A stretch of DNA of 22,698 nt from B16-G9 sp964400655 (lineage in GTDB: Bacteria; Bacteroidota; Bacteroidia; Bacteroidales; F082): positions 1 through 22,698 of the forward strand of contig CAYNVN010000034.1 of NCBI GenBank assembly GCA_964400655.1. The letters are read 5' to 3'. The position numbers were made by a program, and so were the translations under genes. The notes beneath the pieces are model-generated. The model was given only the letters and a program-made list of their open reading frames with translations. It ran no database searches and was not told the DNA's origin. Below, piece after piece: positions 16,038-22,612 of the stretch (position 1 is its first letter; every line of letters starts with the position of its first letter).

Positions 16038-16805
16038 CTATTTTCCCCAGCCTTCAAAAACCCCCATACCAAACAGGGCAAAATCGTATTTAACCGGATC
16101 GCGGCGGTCGAAACCACGCAAACTTTCGGTTAACGCTTCAACAGCTTTCCAGTCGTTTTGCTTTCGGCTTAGCAAACCGAGTTTACGGGCAACATTTCCC
16201 GAATGCACATCCAGCGGACACATCAATGCCGATGCCGGTATTTGTTCCCATATCCCAAAATCCACACCGTTGTTGTCTTTTCGTACCATCCACCTGAGAA
16301 ACATATTTATCCTTTTTGCCGCCGAACCCCTGTTAGGATTTGCAAGATGCTTTTCCGAGCGCTGCAGATGCGCCGTCTTCAAAAGCGCATCACGTATGCC
16401 GGTAATCACTTCTTTTACACATCCTGTTTCACCATAACTAATGTTTGCCACCGTTTCAAGTCCTCCCCGCTCCAAATAGATATCCCGCAAAGCATAGGTT
16501 AAAAACAACAAGTCATCTCCGTTAAAAGTACGGTAAACAAATTTTTCAAAACGCCTGAAATCGCTAACCGGAGCGGTGGTAATAAACCTAAACGGCTCCC
16601 CTTCAAACAAATCCATCAACAGAGATGCCGACTTTAAAATGGCTTTCCGGTTTCCCCATGAGATCAGAGCCGTTAAAAAACCCGATATCTCCACATCCTC
16701 TTTCCGGGAAAAGCCATGCGGAATACTTACGGGGTCGGTATTGATAAACTCCCTGTTATTGTATAAACGGCACTTGTTTTCAAGCAATTGGTAAAGTTCC
16801 TTCAT
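16038..16805 (-). CDS. TIGR02757 (DUF2400) family protein
   Basis: This 255-residue protein matches the TIGR02757/DUF2400 family in pattern: HGFSRKEDVEISGFLTALISWGNRKAI near residue 30, NRGSAAKRINMFLRWMVR near 158, and CPLDVHSGNVARKLGLL near 196. The family has no assigned function that I know. The last two blocks resemble helix-hairpin-helix base-excision glycosylases, where a D-x-H segment (VDTHxxRV in endonuclease III) carries the catalytic Asp; the equivalent here would be D199. That is inference. I chose the ATG at 16805 over the TTG directly before it. The channel gene follows 44 bases downstream. No exact -7 element was seen upstream. Confidence 0.85.
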   Translation of the reverse strand: MKELYQLLENKCRLYNNREFINTDPVSIPHGFSRKEDVEISGFLTALISWGNRKAILKSASLLMDLFEGEPFRFITTAPVSDFRRFEKFVYRTFNGDDLLFLTYALRDIYLERGGLETVANISYGETGCVKEVITGIRDALLKTAHLQRSEKHLANPNRGSAAKRINMFLRWMVRKDNNGVDFGIWEQIPASALMCPLDVHSGNVARKLGLLSRKQNDWKAVEALTESLRGFDRRDPVKYDFALFGMGVFEGWGK

Positions 16806-16846
16806 CAAATCCTTTTCTCAATTAATAATTATTCTAAATAATTGCT

Positions 16847-16854
16847 TATCTTTG
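16847..16854 (+). promoter_or_regulatory. Bacteroidota -7 element for the haem-binding gene pair
   Basis: TATCTTTG is an exact TAnnTTTG, 27 bases before the ATG at 16881. It rules against a longer reading frame starting at the TTG at 16842, which would begin upstream of the transcript. Confidence 0.55.
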
Positions 16855-16880
16855 TACAGATAACTTTAAAAATCAAACAT

Positions 16881-17282
16881 ATGAAAAAAATAATTCTTAT
16901 ATCAGCTCTATTTTTTGTTGCAGCCACTTTAATGAGTATTTCCGCTACTGAAAATATTTTGAACAACACAATTCCCGGAAACGAAAAATATGTGGTACCT
17001 GATGATGTACAGGCCATTATCGACAACAAATGTTTTGACTGCCACAACTCCCAATCTAAAAACATGAAGGGAAAGATGAAACTTAAATTCGATAAGATGC
17101 AGGATTTAAAAGTGCACAAACTGATTGGCAAGCTGGATAACATCGCCGAATCGGTTACCGAAGGCGATATGCCGCCTAAGAAAACCATTAAAAAATATCC
17201 CGATATGAAATTAACTCCCCAAGAGGTTAAAACGCTGTCGGACTGGGCCAACGGAATTATTAAAGATATTGCCGGAGAATAA
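16881..17282 (+). CDS. Exported haem-binding (CxxCH) protein
   Basis: This 133-residue protein has an N-terminal hydrophobic signal sequence (MKKIILISALFFVAATLMS) and one CxxCH haem-attachment motif, C51-FD-C54-H55. A later EGDMPP segment could supply an axial methionine. It belongs with the small haem-binding-domain proteins (Haem_bd-like) of Bacteroidota. Covalent haem would be attached outside the cytoplasm, so the protein is periplasmic or membrane-tethered. The next gene, 23 bases downstream, is a related protein with its motif at the same residues. Electron transfer or haem sensing are both possible; the partner is unknown. The ATG at 16881 was chosen because it gives a standard signal peptide and follows the -7 element at 16847. 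Confidence 0.85.
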   Translation: MKKIILISALFFVAATLMSISATENILNNTIPGNEKYVVPDDVQAIIDNKCFDCHNSQSKNMKGKMKLKFDKMQDLKVHKLIGKLDNIAESVTEGDMPPKKTIKKYPDMKLTPQEVKTLSDWANGIIKDIAGE

Positions 17283-17305
17283 CCTTTAAAAAAAAATATA
17301 AAGAC

Positions 17306-17755
17306 ATGAAAAAATTACTGATAATCCTTGTGGCACTGTTTGTTGTAATTCAGTTTATTCCTGCCAACCTGCCCGAAGTAACCGTTAACAATCCTGACGA
17401 CTTGTTAAAAACCACAACCGTACCCGACAATATTGCACAAAAGCTCAGGGCATCGTGTTACGACTGCCATTCAAACGAAACCGTTTATCCGTGGTACTCA
17501 TACCTTGCTCCCGTTTCGTTTTTAGTAAGCCGCGACACGCGTGAGGGCAGAAAAAAACTGAATTTTTCGGACTGGAACAAACTTTCCAAAGTAAAAAAGG
17601 CCAAGTTTCTTGATGAAATTAACGATGAACTTGAAGAAGGCGAAATGCCCATGAAAATTTACACCCTAATTCACCGTAATGCCGTACTGAACGACCAGGA
17701 TATTAAAGCACTACAGAGCTGGGTTGATGATTACGCCGAAAGTTTGTTCGAATAG
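17306..17755 (+). CDS. Exported haem-binding-domain (CxxCH) protein, paralogue of the preceding gene
   Basis: The protein has 149 residues, with a hydrophobic N-terminal signal/anchor (MKKLLIILVALFVVIQFIPA). The CxxCH motif C51-YD-C54-H55 is in the context CYDCHSNETVYPWYSYLAPVS, typical of the Haem_bd family. It shares with its upstream neighbour the motif position and an EGEMP / EGDMP segment some 50-70 residues later, so the two look like diverged tandem duplicates. Haem is expected to be bound covalently in the periplasm. Function is unassigned. It is co-directional and 23 bases from the preceding gene, with no promoter motif between them. Confidence 0.88.
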   Translation: MKKLLIILVALFVVIQFIPANLPEVTVNNPDDLLKTTTVPDNIAQKLRASCYDCHSNETVYPWYSYLAPVSFLVSRDTREGRKKLNFSDWNKLSKVKKAKFLDEINDELEEGEMPMKIYTLIHRNAVLNDQDIKALQSWVDDYAESLFE

Positions 17756-17799
17756 CTTACACTCCGCACCCTACTTCTTAAAATATCCGTAGGCTTTCT

Positions 17800-17807
17800 T
17801 ATTTTTG
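17800..17807 (+). promoter_or_regulatory. Bacteroidota -7 element for rimM
   Basis: TATTTTTG, followed by CAG, is an exact TAnnTTTG and lies 20 bases before the rimM ATG at 17827, giving a leader of roughly 12 nt. Confidence 0.55.
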
Positions 17808-17826
17808 CAGCTTAAAATATTTTATA

Positions 17827-18357
17827 ATGGATGCTTTTAAGGAGTATTTTTATTTGGGAATCATCACAAAAATTCATGGCAACAACGGAGAAGTAACCGC
17901 TTATCTTGATGTTGACTCGCCAAAACAATACGCAGGACTTGATATGATATTTTTAAGTATCAACAACTCCCCTGTCCCCTATTTCATCGAATCGGTAAAA
18001 ATCCTCAACAACAAAGCCATTATTGCTTTTGAAGGGATTGACTCCATTGAAAAAGCCTCGGCACTGATAAAAAAAGAGATGTTCCTCCCGCTATCGGTAT
18101 TACCGCCCCTAACCGGCAACAAATTTTATTACCACGAAGTTGAAGGATTTACCGTTATCGACGAAAAACATGGCGAACTTGGATTGATAAAGGAAATTCT
18201 CGACTATCCTAACCAGGCGGTTATTCAGGTATTTCACAAGGAAAAGGAGATACTGATTCCTTTAAACGACGACATCATTAAAAAGGTGGATCGCAATGCA
18301 AAAACCATTGATGTTAAAGCTCCGGAAGGCCTGATAGAGATTTACCTCGAAAGTTAA
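17827..18357 (+). CDS. rimM: Ribosome maturation factor RimM
   Basis: RimM helps process 16S rRNA and assemble the 30S head by binding ribosomal protein S19. The 176-residue protein has the N-terminal RimM domain (YLGIITKIHGNNGEVTAYLD, about 7-26) and a C-terminal PRC-barrel (about 95-172) ending PLNDDIIKKVDRNAKTIDV. Length and both domains are normal. The ATG at 17827 follows the -7 element at 17800. The stop codon is one base before the trmN start, so the two genes are almost certainly co-transcribed and translationally linked. Confidence 0.95.
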   Translation: MDAFKEYFYLGIITKIHGNNGEVTAYLDVDSPKQYAGLDMIFLSINNSPVPYFIESVKILNNKAIIAFEGIDSIEKASALIKKEMFLPLSVLPPLTGNKFYYHEVEGFTVIDEKHGELGLIKEILDYPNQAVIQVFHKEKEILIPLNDDIIKKVDRNAKTIDVKAPEGLIEIYLES

Positions 18358-18358
18358 C

Positions 18359-19081
18359 ATGAAAAACCGGCAACCTTTTCGTTTCAAACAGTTTTCGATG
18401 TACCATCACCGGTCAACCATGAAAATCGGTACCGATGCCATGATACTGTCGGCCTGGGCCGAAGTAAGCGGGGCAAACAGAGTGCTGGACATAGGAACCG
18501 GCTCGGGAATCATTGCACTGATGATGGCTGTTAGAAGCAGCGCAGTGATTGATGCCGTTGAAATTGACGAAGCATCGGTAAACGAAGCCCGGGACAATTT
18601 CAAACAATCGCCATTTAGCGACAGATTACAGGTTTTTAACAAAAGTATGGCCAGCTTTAGCAAGAGTGTCAACAACACATACGATGTCATTATTAGCAAC
18701 CCTCCTTTCTTTATAAACGACATGCGCCCCCAAAACAGCCGCAAACAACAGGCTCGCCACACCGATTCGTTATCCTATTCCGATTTATGTTTTTATTCCC
18801 GCAAAATGCTTAACAACAAGGGAAAACTCTGCCTGGTACTGCCCTACACCGAAAGCAAAACTTTTCTGTCCATTGCTGCCGGACATGGATTATTTTTACA
18901 GAAAAGATTATTGATTTTCCCCAGACCATGCAAAGCTCCCAACCGGGTAAACCTGCAACTGGGCACCACCAAACCGGCTACGGTAAATGAAGAAAAATTC
19001 ATCATCCGTAACGAAGATAACCGTTTCACAAAACAGTATTCGGATTTGCTCGGCGAATATTACATCAGCATCAAAGGATAA
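18359..19081 (+). CDS. trmN: tRNA1(Val) (adenine(37)-N6)-methyltransferase
   Basis: This is a class I SAM-dependent methyltransferase of 240 residues. The SAM site is LDIGTGSG (43-50), the acidic residues of motif II are in DAVEIDEASV, and the catalytic NPPF (114-117) marks an N6-adenine methyltransferase. The N-terminal FRFKQFSMYHHRSTMKIGTDAM segment is characteristic of the YfiC/TrmN6 family, which methylates A37 of tRNA-Val. It starts one base after rimM, so ribosome maturation and tRNA modification are coupled here. Other members of this family act on different substrates, so the tRNA target is inferred. Confidence 0.88.
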   Translation: MKNRQPFRFKQFSMYHHRSTMKIGTDAMILSAWAEVSGANRVLDIGTGSGIIALMMAVRSSAVIDAVEIDEASVNEARDNFKQSPFSDRLQVFNKSMASFSKSVNNTYDVIISNPPFFINDMRPQNSRKQQARHTDSLSYSDLCFYSRKMLNNKGKLCLVLPYTESKTFLSIAAGHGLFLQKRLLIFPRPCKAPNRVNLQLGTTKPATVNEEKFIIRNEDNRFTKQYSDLLGEYYISIKG

Positions 19082-19148
19082 GAGCAACCGTATCTTTTTA
19101 TATTTTAGACGATATTTTTTTGAATCCCGCTAAATTCAATACAAACGC

Positions 19149-19943
19149 ATGAAAACAAACCTGAAGATATTGGTAATTATTCTGTTTGCAGGATGGCTTA
19201 CCGCTTGCAACCACGCCCCCAAAGTTACCGGCCGGCCACTGCGCATTGCTATTTCAAAGATGCACAAAAAGCGCACCTACAGCAACTGGCTACACCGTTA
19301 CGATACCACCTTGCTGTTGTACAACATGTATCCCTTGGGAATTGATTCGGCAACGAAACTGGCAAACCGTGTTGACGGGATACTGATTACGGGAGGCGAA
19401 GATGTTTACCCCGGATATTACGGCAAAGAGGGCGACACATCACGTTGCGGCACCTTTAACCGTTATCGCGACAGCCTCGAAATGGCTTTAATCAACTATG
19501 CACTGGATAACAAGGTTCCGCTTATCGGTATATGCAGAGGCGAACAAATCATTAATGTTGCACTGGGAGGCTCACTGATTATTGACATACCAACCGATTG
19601 GGACACGGTTGTAAAACATGCCGACAAAAACTGGAATCTGCAATGGCACAATGTATCCATTGTTCCCGGAACAAAGATGGCTTCCATAAGCAGAGTAAAG
19701 CAAGGCAGGGTATCAAGCAGTCACCATCAGGCCATCGACCGTCTTGGCAAAGGGCTTGTAATTTCAGCCTTTGCCCCCGACAGCATTCCCGAAGCCATCG
19801 AGTGGTCTTCGGGTGCTAACAAAGGCTTTTTAATGGCCACCCAGTGGCATCCCGAACATATGGATACATTGTCGCCCCTTTCGGCCCCTTTTGCCAAAAT
19901 TTTTCTAAAAGAAGCATCATTATACCGCTCAACAAAAAAGTAG
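19149..19943 (+). CDS. Lipoprotein, class I glutamine amidotransferase / gamma-glutamyl hydrolase (peptidase C26) family
   Basis: The 264-residue protein has a lipoprotein signal with lipobox LTAC and lipidated C20. The rest is a class I glutamine amidotransferase fold: TGGEDVYPGYYG (81-92), nucleophile C129 in GICRGEQI, SSHHQAI (190-196) and the H234-E236 pair in TQWHPEHMD. All triad residues are present. It resembles gamma-glutamyl-gamma-aminobutyrate hydrolases such as PuuD, which are cytoplasmic. The lipobox places this one on the periplasmic or outer-membrane face, so it more likely cleaves a gamma-glutamyl bond in an external peptide; the substrate is unknown. A run TATTTTTTTG at 19113-19122 is a -7-like element with two extra T. 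Confidence 0.88.
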   Translation: MKTNLKILVIILFAGWLTACNHAPKVTGRPLRIAISKMHKKRTYSNWLHRYDTTLLLYNMYPLGIDSATKLANRVDGILITGGEDVYPGYYGKEGDTSRCGTFNRYRDSLEMALINYALDNKVPLIGICRGEQIINVALGGSLIIDIPTDWDTVVKHADKNWNLQWHNVSIVPGTKMASISRVKQGRVSSSHHQAIDRLGKGLVISAFAPDSIPEAIEWSSGANKGFLMATQWHPEHMDTLSPLSAPFAKIFLKEASLYRSTKK

Positions 19944-19960
19944 TCAATCAAAAACTGTTA

Positions 19961-19968
19961 TATATTTG
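19961..19968 (+). promoter_or_regulatory. Bacteroidota -7 element for the beta-barrel gene and waaA
   Basis: TATATTTG followed by C is an exact TAnnTTTG, 14 bases before the ATG at 19983. The leader would be only about 8 nt, so the transcript is nearly leaderless. Confidence 0.5.
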
Positions 19969-19982
19969 CTGAAAATTGAACG

Positions 19983-20744
19983 ATGCGAAAATTATTATTT
20001 ATTTCGGGGTTAATCCTGTTTATGTTTTCCAACAGAATATGGGCTCAGGTTAGCCCTGCCGACTCCTCCATCCGCTCATTTATCCCCTATTTCTCTTTTG
20101 CCTATCAACTTCCGGGTGCCGATATGGCGGCCGATTTTGGTAATAACGCAACCATTGGCGGCGGTTTTTTTTACAAGAGCAAAAGTAATTTTCTGCTTTC
20201 ATTCGATTTTAACTACATCTTCGGAGCAAATGTAAAAAACGACGACTCAATACTTTCGATGGTAACAAATAACGACGGTTTTATTATTGACGGAAACGGA
20301 ACCTATGCTTTATATGCCGTTTACGAACGGGGATATTCGCTTAATATGCGGATGGGAAAAATATTAAACTTCTTAAGCATCAACCCAAACTCGGGCGTTA
20401 TGTTAATGGGAGGCATCGGTTATATGCAACATTTTGTAAAAATCGACAATCAGCATCGTACAGCTCCGCAAATAAGCGACGACTATGCCAAAGGATACGA
20501 TCATCTGAGAGGCGGTATCTCGTTTAACGAATTTATCGGATACTTTTTTATGGGAAACTCAAGGGTGTTAAATTTCTACGGCGGATTTGAGTTTTATCAG
20601 GGTTTTACACGAAGCCTGCGCGATTACAGTTTCGATATGATGAAAAAAGACACAAAAAACTATATCGACCTCTTTTACGGATTTAAAATCGGATGGATGA
20701 TTCCCGTTCACAAAAGAGCCCCGAGAGCGTATTATTATTACTAA
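19983..20744 (+). CDS. Predicted outer-membrane beta-barrel protein, unknown function
   Basis: The protein has 253 residues. A signal peptide (MRKLLFISGLILFMFSNRIWA, cleaved before QVSP) is followed by alternating strand-like segments rich in Gly, Tyr and Phe (TIGGGFFYKSKSNFLLSFDF, FYGGFEFYQGF). The spacing suggests a small barrel of about 8-10 strands. I do not recognise a specific family. The stop codon overlaps the waaA start by one base (TAATG), so both proteins are made from one message with coupled translation. That suggests, without proof, a role in the outer membrane or with lipopolysaccharide. The C-terminus is Tyr-rich (RAPRAYYYY). Confidence 0.75.
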   Translation: MRKLLFISGLILFMFSNRIWAQVSPADSSIRSFIPYFSFAYQLPGADMAADFGNNATIGGGFFYKSKSNFLLSFDFNYIFGANVKNDDSILSMVTNNDGFIIDGNGTYALYAVYERGYSLNMRMGKILNFLSINPNSGVMLMGGIGYMQHFVKIDNQHRTAPQISDDYAKGYDHLRGGISFNEFIGYFFMGNSRVLNFYGGFEFYQGFTRSLRDYSFDMMKKDTKNYIDLFYGFKIGWMIPVHKRAPRAYYYY

Positions 20745-22009
20745 TGAGCCTTCTTTACAACATATCGGTTCAGTTATATTTACTGGGCATAAAAGCTGCC
20801 GCACCCTTTAACGAAAAGGCAAAAGCATGGATAGAAGGACGGAAGAATATTTTTAGTGAGCTGGAAAAAGCCATTGATAAACAAGATTCCGTTATTTGGT
20901 TCCATGTAGCCAGCCTTGGCGAATTTGAACAGGCAAAACCCGTTATCGAAAGTGTAAAAGAGGAGTTTCCTTCGCATAAAGTGCTGCTCACCTTTTTTTC
21001 ACCTTCGGGATATGAGATAAGAAAATCATACGAAAAAGCCGACTACGTTTTTTATCTGCCCCTCGACAGCAAACGAAATGCAAAAAAGTTTATCTCCATT
21101 GTAAATCCAAAACTGGCTGTTTTTATAAAATACGAGTTTTGGTTTAACTATATAAACGAACTCTATAAGAACAAGATACCGTTACTGATGATTTCGGTTA
21201 TTTTCAGGCCGTCGCAACACTTCTTTAAGTTTTGGGGTGGCTGGTTCAGAAAACAACTGAGAAAGGTTACCTGGTTTTATGTTCAAAACAACGATTCGCT
21301 TAAACTACTCAACAAAGCAAATATTTACCATGCCGATAAAAGCGGCGATACACGGTTCGACAGAGTACATGAACTGGTAAACGAAAACAGAACCATTTCG
21401 GAAATAGAGCAGTTTAAAAACAACGATATTCTTGTGGTGGCAGGCTCATCATGGCCTCCTGATGAGGATGTTTTAAAGTATGTACTGACCAAATCGAAAA
21501 ACAACTTTAAACTTGTAATTGCGCCACACGTTGTAAGCCGCTCACATGTTGAAGAGCTGAAACGAAAATTCAAAGCATTTAATCCCGTTTTATTCACCGA
21601 ATTTAACGAAACCCACACCCCTTCATCACGCGTACTTATTTTAAACACCACAGGCATGTTGTCCTATGTGTATCGTTATGCAGCATTCAGTTACATAGGC
21701 GGCGGGTTCGGAGTTAGCATCCATAACCTGCTTGAACCTGTTACTTACGGACAGCCTGTTGTTTTCGGCCCCAGATTTGAAAAATTCCAGGAAGCCCACG
21801 ATCTGATAAAAGCAGGCAGCGGTTTTACAATCAACAACAAAGATGAGGCGCTCACAATTTTCAACAAGCTTTTAACAGATAAGGATTTGTTACAAAAAGC
21901 ATCGGCAACCTCCAAAGAATATGTCAACGAAAATATCGGGGCAACCTATATGGTAATCGGCAAAATAAAAGAGTTTATTGTTGAACCATATGTTCAGGGA
22001 AAGCTGTAA
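20744..22009 (+). CDS. waaA: 3-deoxy-D-manno-octulosonic acid (Kdo) transferase
   Basis: WaaA (KdtA) transfers Kdo from CMP-Kdo to lipid A precursor at the inner membrane. From the ATG at 20744 the protein has 421 residues. It has an N-terminal membrane anchor (LLYNISVQLYLLGIKAAA), the GT-B N-domain with catalytic E60 in WFHVASLGE, and the C-domain blocks AGSSWPPDE, APHVVSRSHVEELKRKF and GGGFGVSIHNLLEPVTYGQPV. I preferred 20744 over the in-frame ATG at 20693 because the shorter start gives the usual N-terminus and overlaps the upstream stop as TAATG. No terminator was seen after it. Confidence 0.95.
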   Translation: MSLLYNISVQLYLLGIKAAAPFNEKAKAWIEGRKNIFSELEKAIDKQDSVIWFHVASLGEFEQAKPVIESVKEEFPSHKVLLTFFSPSGYEIRKSYEKADYVFYLPLDSKRNAKKFISIVNPKLAVFIKYEFWFNYINELYKNKIPLLMISVIFRPSQHFFKFWGGWFRKQLRKVTWFYVQNNDSLKLLNKANIYHADKSGDTRFDRVHELVNENRTISEIEQFKNNDILVVAGSSWPPDEDVLKYVLTKSKNNFKLVIAPHVVSRSHVEELKRKFKAFNPVLFTEFNETHTPSSRVLILNTTGMLSYVYRYAAFSYIGGGFGVSIHNLLEPVTYGQPVVFGPRFEKFQEAHDLIKAGSGFTINNKDEALTIFNKLLTDKDLLQKASATSKEYVNENIGATYMVIGKIKEFIVEPYVQGKL

Positions 22010-22051
22010 GATTTAAATGAACGACGTGATTCAGGGTTTGGATGTTTGAAC

Positions 22052-22074
22052 CGCGAAGACGCTAAGGCGCAAAG
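22052..22074. repeat. Octamer array, CGCnAAGR type
   Basis: CGCGAAGA, CGCTAAGG and CGCAAAG follow each other with period 8. The sequence resembles a degenerate dispersed intergenic motif that I recall from many environmental Bacteroidota and related genomes. Confidence 0.6.
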
Positions 22075-22106
22075 TAAACCTTTTTGGTCGAACGAAGGCT
22101 TGTGTC

Positions 22107-22120
22107 CCGATAGTTATCGG
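22107..22120. repeat. Palindrome CCGATA-GT-TATCGG
   Basis: Two 6-bp arms with a 2-base centre. It resembles the CCCGATAGCTATCGGG palindrome that recurs between genes in many Bacteroidota. Confidence 0.6.
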
Positions 22121-22133
22121 AAGGAGTCCGGAA

Positions 22134-22188
22134 AGGTTGAGAGGGTTTAGGTTCAGAGGTTCAAAAGTTAAGAGGTTAAGAGGGTTAT
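22134..22188. repeat. Octamer array, AGGTTnAG type
   Basis: Units AGGTTGAG, AGGGTTT, AGGTTCAG, AGGTTCAA, AAGTTAAG, AGGTTAAG and AGGGTTA follow in a row. Most are 8 bases, with two 7-base variants. The array is imperfect, so its units have drifted. Confidence 0.6.
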
Positions 22189-22191
22189 TTT

Positions 22192-22212
22192 GTTGCTGGG
22201 TGCTGGTTGCTG
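22192..22212. repeat. Heptamer array, GTTGCTG x3
   Basis: GTTGCTG, GGTGCTG and GTTGCTG are adjacent with period 7, followed by CCTG. Confidence 0.6.
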
Positions 22213-22274
22213 CCTGCCCGAATGATCTGGCAAGAACAGGCGGGGATGCTGGATGCCCTCTTTCGCAAGCCCCA

Positions 22275-22415
22275 TCGTCATCCCGAAGGAGGCACGACTG
22301 AGGGAGCTCCTAAGGACCAACCTGCCCCTAAAACAAAAGAGAATTCAGTCATTCATAGCAGGGGATTCCCGCCTGCCGGCAGGGCAGGCCTCCTCCTTCG
22401 TCGTCGGAATGACGA
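22275..22415. repeat. About 140-bp element with terminal inverted repeats (MITE-like)
   Basis: The left end TCGTCATCCCGA (22275-22286) and right end TCGGAATGACGA (22404-22415) are inverted copies with 11 of 12 matches. Similarity continues inward (AAGGAGG on the left, CCTCCTTCG on the right). The right half contains a CCTGCCGGCAGG palindrome at 22372-22383 that interrupts the arm, as if one repeat had been inserted in another. It has no coding capacity. Whether it moves is unknown. Confidence 0.6.
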
Positions 22416-22510
22416 AGAAAGAAGAAAGAAAAGGAGGCTCTACTGAAGCCCGCCTAAACGCTAAACACTCAACTCCAGGCACTCCAAACTTCAGGCACTT
22501 TATGATTGCA

Positions 22511-22545
22511 GATTTCTGATTTATGATTTTTGATTTTTGATTTAC
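22511..22545. repeat. Heptamer array, GATTTTT x5
   Basis: GATTTCT, GATTTAT, GATTTTT, GATTTTT and GATTTAC follow with strict period 7. Confidence 0.7.
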
Positions 22546-22571
22546 CTGCCCGTCCGGCAGGCGGGCCCGCC
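22545..22571. repeat. GC-rich palindrome pair
   Basis: CCTGCC-CGTCC-GGCAGG (22545-22561) is a hairpin with 6-bp arms, and it overlaps the perfect palindrome GGCGGGCCCGCC (22560-22571). The first resembles the palindrome at 22372-22383. There is no T-run, so it is not a classical terminator on either strand. Confidence 0.6.
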
Positions 22572-22599
22572 CGAAACGCCAAACGCCAAACGCCAAACG
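22572..22599. repeat. Heptamer array, CCAAACG x4
   Basis: CGAAACG is followed by three perfect CCAAACG units with strict period 7. The array sits 14 bases before the stop codon of the partial minus-strand gene. Confidence 0.7.
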
Positions 22600-22612
22600 C
22601 TAGGCACTAAGT

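Larger units (their letters stand above)
22010..22612. other. Repeat-rich intergenic region without a gene
   Basis: This 600-base stretch holds no credible coding sequence: its open frames are short, mutually overlapping and made of the repeats described in separate entries. It contains octamer arrays (22052-22074, 22134-22188), heptamer arrays (22192-22212, 22511-22545, 22572-22599), palindromes (22107-22120, 22372-22383, 22545-22571) and an inverted-repeat element (22275-22415). Such mosaics of short repeats are seen between genes in many Bacteroidota genomes; their function is unknown. No promoter of the TAnnTTTG type was noticed in it. Confidence 0.8.

Noticed and set aside
16842..16880. 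N-terminal extension of the haem-binding protein from a TTG at 16842
   Set aside because: The -7 promoter element at 16847-16854 lies inside it, and the ATG at 16881 gives a standard signal peptide.
17770..17800. CCTAC / GTAGG hairpin followed by CTTTCTT as a terminator after the haem-binding genes
   Set aside because: The stem is only 5 bp with a 14-base loop and the T-run is broken.
20693..20743. Longer waaA reading frame starting at 20693
   Set aside because: The extra 17 residues overlap the upstream gene and do not look like a WaaA N-terminus; the ATG at 20744 overlaps the upstream stop as TAATG.
22207..22519. Two overlapping open frames of 79 and 88 codons
   Set aside because: They consist of the inverted-repeat element and palindromes, with Arg-rich compositions and no recognisable domain.
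22134..22599. Possible CRISPR array
   Set aside because: The repeats are 7-8 bp without spacers and there are no cas genes.
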